Below, piece by piece: positions 59,439 through 64,000 of a stretch of 64,000 bases of DNA. The notes under the pieces were generated by a model, which was given only the letters and a program-made list of their open reading frames with translations, made no database searches and had not been told where the DNA came from. The position numbers were made by a program, and so were the translations under genes. Source of the DNA: Dicyema japonicum (taxonomy: Eukaryota; Dicyemida; Rhombozoa; Dicyemidae); assembly GCA_011109175.1 (NCBI GenBank), contig RDEW01000013.1:41476-105475 (forward strand), given 5' to 3'. The stretch's first letter is position 1. Each line of letters starts with the position of its first letter.

Positions 59439-60773
59439 CAGGGGTGTCAAACATGCGGCCCTCAACAAGCATAAATGCGGCCCGTTTTAGTGATTTTTTA
59501 CATTTAATTAATATTTTAATAGTAATTGTAAATCTTGTTTATTAATGTCACGTGCTTATTCTGGAAATATAAAACTGTGTTCGAACAGAGAGTGATTCAA
59601 GATAAATGGGAACTTCTCTATTTTTGCACAACGGTTGATGGAAAAATAACTTGTAAAAAAGCAAAAATTATTTGTCCAGACAACGTCACTGTTTAAAGAT
59701 ATTTCATTAACCAGAAACACTGTTGTCTAACACATTAATGAAACATCTTTGAAACACCAATTGAAATCTGAATTGTTAAAATTTGACTATTTTTCAATTT
59801 CGATCAATGAAACAATCGACGTTGTTGGAATTGCACAATTAGCAATCTTGTTAGAGCCTGTGATTCAGATTTTAATATTTATGAAGAATTTCTCGAATTG
59901 GTACCAATGCTCGATGCTGCCACAAGTAAAGATATTTTTGTAAAACTACTACAAATTCTCCTTGACTATAGGTTTGATTAGAAGAAGCTTGTATGTTTTG
60001 ATGATATGCTGGTGTTACTGCCAAATTGCGAGCTGAAATAGAAAAGCTAAATCCCTGCTCATCATTTGTCACTTTCATTGTATTATTCAACAGCAAAATT
60101 TGTTCTCAAAAATTTAAAAAATGGAAAATACGATTAGATTGGCCACGAATAATGCCCTCAACTACCGTCAGTTAAGTAAACTGCTGATAGATATGAGTAA
60201 CCAGTTCAACGCCATTCCTTTTTATACTCCAGTTCGCTGTATTTCACAAAGTTTTTAAAAGATTTCATTTTTTGAGACCGGAAATAATTCTATTTATGGT
60301 ATGAGAGGCCAAAACACAGACGAAATGAAAGGCAGATGAAAGCTTACAATGGTACTATTGGAAATCCAGTCAGATTCTATTTTTAATTATTTGGAGGTTA
60401 GAATACCTGTTTTCTCTTCATATCTTCCTGGAAAGTTTAAAAACTTTAAAAAATCTAAGACAAAAATCATTCCTATGTATGGTTCGACATATGTGTCTGA
60501 ATAGCTTCTTCCATTAATGAAATTGCAAAAATGGTCAAAGAACAATACTCATGAAAATTTATCCGTTTTAAGTCTGAACTAAACGAATAGCTGAGCCCGA
60601 CATATCATAAATTCGTATTCAAAAAGAAAATTAAAGGATGGTGATTAAATATTTAAGTTTCTCTTATTTTTTGTTTTTCATTATAATAAATAAATATATT
60701 TTTAAAAAATAATATATCAGAACTAATCTTTTCTTGATGAGGTCATCGAAGCGAAATGAGTTTGACACTCCTT
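59439..60773 (+). mobile_element. hAT element with intact 8-bp target duplication
   Basis: Left end caggggtgtcaaac and right end gtttgacactcctt are inverted copies, flanked by the perfect 8-bp duplication atctaact (59431-59438 and 60774-60781). Inside, LLKFDYFSISINETIDVVGI and QLAILLEPV (59770-59870) mark a hAT transposase of the ZBED/GTF2IRD2-like group, followed by stops. The copy is 1,335 bp and inactive. Confidence 0.85.
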
Positions 60774-60784
60774 ATCTAACTGGA

Positions 60785-61130
60785 ATATCTATTTTGTCTA
60801 CAGGTTTTACTTTTTCTGATTCTTGTTCACTATTTTCTGAATCTTCTAAAGAATTTTCATTCTCCGTGTATTCAAAATTTCAAAAATCCTCAACTTTGAA
60901 AGATCGAAAATGTCTGTTCTTCTGATTGCTGTGTCATTAATATCAATTTCAATAATTTCGTTATTGAGGTAATCAAAACTCTGAAACAATTCCTGGTCGT
61001 CTCTTCGGATATGTCTTCCCAAGCAATTTTTGTAAAAACCCTTATTTTTAAAATTCAACTCTTGTAAGAATTGTATACCGAAACATTGTAAAAAGACGTC
61101 GTTTCCACAATTCTGTCAAATAGATTTGCC
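60785..61130 (-). other. Possible host or transposon exon, unrecognised
   Basis: A minus-strand frame reads DVFLQCFGIQFLQEL, RRDDQELFQSFDYLNNEII and IEIDINDTAIRRTDIFDLSK, then, after an unresolved junction, the acidic ENENSLEDSENSEQESEK and KIDIPVR up to the hAT boundary. It may be the C-terminal part of a pogo-type protein with the terminus at 59152, split by the hAT element. Not assigned. Confidence 0.35.
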
Positions 61131-61538
61131 TGAGTCTGATTTAGTTACTCTTGAAAATTTTTATGATGCCAATATCCACGGATTAAAGTAAACTCGTACT
61201 ATTTTTGCATGGAACACTATTTTCAGAAAACCACCTAGATAATTGGTTTTTCATGTCTACCATTAGACTCTACTACATCCATTAATTCTACTAACTCCTC
61301 TTCAATCTTCGGGAACTACTGTATATGTGCAGCTTTAGGAGACGATTGATACTCTTAAAATCTTTCAAAATAGTGTCTTTCTTCAGTAAAAGATTAGTTG
61401 TTGTTCTCGATATCGCTTTTCGAAACAAATGCGAGAATCTATCAGATAATTGAATCCACGATATAGCATCATTTTCTTGTTTATAATTTACAAAAAAACG
61501 TGTTGTCGTTGTGTGTTGTGTTGTTGTTTTCGCCTACT
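61131..61538. other. No gene assigned
   Basis: Short frames; DLPESDLVTLENFYDANIHG on the plus strand near 61130-61190 looks coding but stands alone. Confidence 0.3.
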
Positions 61539-64000
61539 GTGATTATTTTCCTATTTTTGACTTTCTCTTATTGACTATTTTCGCCTATTGAGATTATTCT
61601 CCTATTCTTGATTTTCGCCTATTGTTGTTCAGTGGAATGTTACTCGAAAAGTCATCGTCTGATTGCTCTGCCTGCAACATGAGCAATTTGAGAAAGTTTG
61701 GAATTTCTTGTTCTGCCTGTGGAGCCTTCTTTCACCTGGGTGTTTGAAGCTCTCTCAGGCCTCTAGCCGTGCTTTTGGGGTATGGCACTGCCGCTCGTGC
61801 CTTGGAATTGGTTCGGGGTTTCCTAATGGTCACGCGAGTGCATTTACCTCCGGGGAAGACCTTTCCCATTTGAATCCAGATTCGCTGCTCAAAATTATCA
61901 ATGAACGCCGGTCATCTAGGAGTATCCCGGTGAAGATCCCTAAAGCAGTCCGCCCCCTAGCTACCGAAGCCTTAACCAAAGCAATCGACGATGCTCTCCG
62001 CTCCGACTCTATAAACGACTGGATACGTTTGTTTAATTTTGCTCCTTTCGCTCTTGGCTCCTTAGAGATCGCAATGGGAAGGAGTCTCTCTCGATTGAGA
62101 TGAAGAACAACATCCGCGCATTTATGGATGGAACTCACTTTACGGACCTCACGTCCTTCTGCATCCGTTCAACTGAGACTCGGAGTTCAACTCGGGAAAC
62201 GGAGATTCTTCGCCTAAGAAGACCGTACGATCGAAGTTGCTTGAAGGAGGAACCCGATCCGCATTGAAGGCCCTCTCACTCTCAGATGGACCACGCAATC
62301 CAACCATTGATACTTACAAGACTCTATTGGGGAAACATCCACCCTCTCCGAATGACCTACGCCATTGCTCGCCCCCATCAGAAGTGACCCCTTTGACCAC
62401 GTCGCCTGAGGATGTCATCACGGCGTTATGGAACTTTGCACCAAGTAGCTGTGGAGGTCTCGATGGCTTAAGGCCCGGCCATCTTAAAGACCTTATTTCA
62501 CCGACTATTGGAGACCAAGCAAGTCGTCTTTCATACTCACTCACTTCTCTTATGAACAGGATATTATCTGGACATTTGCCTGATTTGATACGTCATATCT
62601 TGTTTTCGGCTAGTCTGATTGCCGTCGACAAGAAGGGAGGTGGAATCCGCCCGATCGCGGTCGGATTCACTTTCAGAAGACTAGCAGCCAAGATTGCTTC
62701 CAGATTTTCTACGTCAATCTTGTCAAAATCCTTACTTCCCAGTCAAGTTGGAGTCGGAGTTCGTCTTGGATGTGAGGCAGCCGTTCACTCCGTCAGAAGA
62801 TTCAGGAACAGCAGCATTCAAGACTTTAAAAGGCACATTATGGTAAAACTGGACATCAAGAACGCTTTTAACAGCTTAAGAAGAGACTGCATTCTGGAGG
62901 CCTGCAAGGAAAGATGTCCGTACATATTTGAACTGGTCAATTATTCATACGGAAAACCTTCATCACTATTGCACGGGGATTTCATAGTTCCATCGTCCTC
63001 AGGTGTTCAACAGGGCGACCCCCTCGGACCACTGCTGTTCTCCCTCGGCATTGAGAGGATCACGAAGCTCTCTAGATGCCCACTCAACATCTGGTACCTC
63101 GATGACGCTGTCTTAGGAGGTCCCCCGGAAACGGTCTTCCAGGACTTAGAAGTACTCATCCCCGCGCTGTCCGAGGTGGGTCTTCAGTTGAATATAACGA
63201 AATGTGAAATAACAAACTGTGGTCTTGCTGACGATGACTTCTCTTCAATTGTTCAAAAATTTTACTGCTTGTATCCCGGTGGGATTTCGACCCCTGAAAA
63301 TGAATTGATTTTTCTTTGATCCCCGATCACTAGTAATGCGATGAAGCATGTCCTCCTTGACAAAAAACGACTCCTATGCGATTCGCTGGAAAGATTACAG
63401 CTGCTGGACTTGCACACAGCACTATTCCTATTGAAAAGAAGTCTCAATCTCCTATCTACTAAGGACAGCTCCATATTATTCTCAACTGGAGCTGCTCGAG
63501 TATTTTGATTTGTCTCATCCTCAGCTCGACGGAGCAAATATTTAATGTCCGATTCGAAGATGATACATGGATGCAGGCTACACTCCCAGTTAGATTCGAA
63601 TCCGTCGAACCTTGGACGTCTCACTTCCCGCTCATTTATCATCACTCACGGCCTGCGAACCTTTGGTCAGGAGGATTCTACACTCCCCACCCGAATTCTC
63701 AACTGACCAAGAGATAATCCACGCACGAGAAGCCTGGAATGCCACCAACCTCCCCCTGCCTCCTTCCCAAGATCGCCAGCGAAACCTGGACAACTTATTA
63801 TGCTGGAAATCATTTGGACTCCTACTGGAATCTGCCAATCAGCACCGACGCGCTTGTTTGCTTTCGAGGGCTTCCCCTGAGAGCGGAGCTTGGCTAAATG
63901 CCATCCCCAATGGAGCTTTGGGCACTTTTCTGGATGATGAATGCGTTAGAACTGGTATCTCTCTGCGGCTGGGACTAAAAGTATGTGTACCTCACCCGTG
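61539..64000 (+). pseudogene. PHD-like finger plus RT retroelement, runs off the right edge
   Basis: The 5' leader (61539-61625) is a degenerate tandem repeat of a ttttcgcctattg unit. From the ATG at 61637 a Cys/His cluster reads DCSACNM, CSACGAFFHLG and, after a one-base shift, HCRSCL, a PHD-type pattern. After a linker with KAVRPLATEALTKAIDDAL, the RT (62237-63319) is long and clean: GGGIRPIAVGFTFRRLAAKI, MVKLDIKNAFNSLRRD, SSGVQQGDPLGPLLFSLGI and WYLDDAVLGG. Beyond 63319 frames break, yet AWLNAIPNGALGTFLDDE and RLGLKVCVPHPC at the edge match the same family. Its nuclease-bearing 3' end is seen at 38437-38995. The RT box is YLDD, not YADD. I cannot name the clade. Confidence 0.8.

Noticed and set aside
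1-64000. CRISPR arrays, rRNA or tRNA genes, bacterial operons
   Set aside because: No regularly spaced repeats and no recognisable rRNA or tRNA were noticed; introns and gene content are eukaryotic.

Overview
The window looks like nuclear DNA of a small, highly derived animal. The genes that can be recognised are metazoan orthologues (WDR37, a DLG-type MAGUK, a PIX-type RhoGEF, CHTOP, BCCIP, Nup153, sorbitol dehydrogenase, UBE2J and a CISD3-like protein). They are cut by many GT...AG introns, most of them only 20-30 nt long. That intron size in an animal, together with the AT-rich background, is what I would expect of a dicyemid mesozoan; this assignment is inference, not something the sequence states. 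Most of the host genes become legible only after these tiny introns are removed by eye, because single-frame ORF finding breaks them up.

Layout. 1-330: 5' part of a CDGSH iron-sulfur protein running off the left edge (-). 734-1033: a 149-nt direct duplication around a 2-N gap. 1250-2940: hAT remnant and LINE tails. 3268-4483: WDR37 (+). 5059-8997: a nested set (LINE inside LINE inside hAT). 9499-10243: UBE2J-like gene (+). 10395-17400: LINE fragments, a MULE element and a near full-length LINE with a 13-bp target duplication. 18924-20508: MAGUK (-). 22560-26195: a MITE and an R2-like retroelement with RT and endonuclease domains. 26361-26884: CHTOP (+). 29191-30572: PIX-like RhoGEF (-). 30763-31475: coiled-coil gene (+). 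35514-36280: second UBE2J-like gene (-). 36400-43650: retroelement debris, including two SINE-like elements' worth of LINE ends, an 83-bp target duplication and a twin-primed LINE. 43659-44541: BCCIP (-). 48489-49679: sorbitol dehydrogenase (-). 51293-54790: Nup153-like nucleoporin (+). 54920-64000: LINE, pogo, DDE and hAT elements, then a PHD/RT/endonuclease retroelement running off the right edge.

The host genes do not form an operon or pathway; they are unrelated housekeeping, signalling and nuclear transport genes scattered in transposon-rich DNA. Two themes deserve attention: (1) an intron-rich genome with near-minimal introns, readable here in ten genes; (2) a LINE family with a 2A-like peptide at the ORF start and a visible record of insertion (nested copies, twin priming, short bipartite derivatives, long target duplications). 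Two UBE2J-like genes, both without the catalytic cysteine, are the most unexpected host-gene observation.
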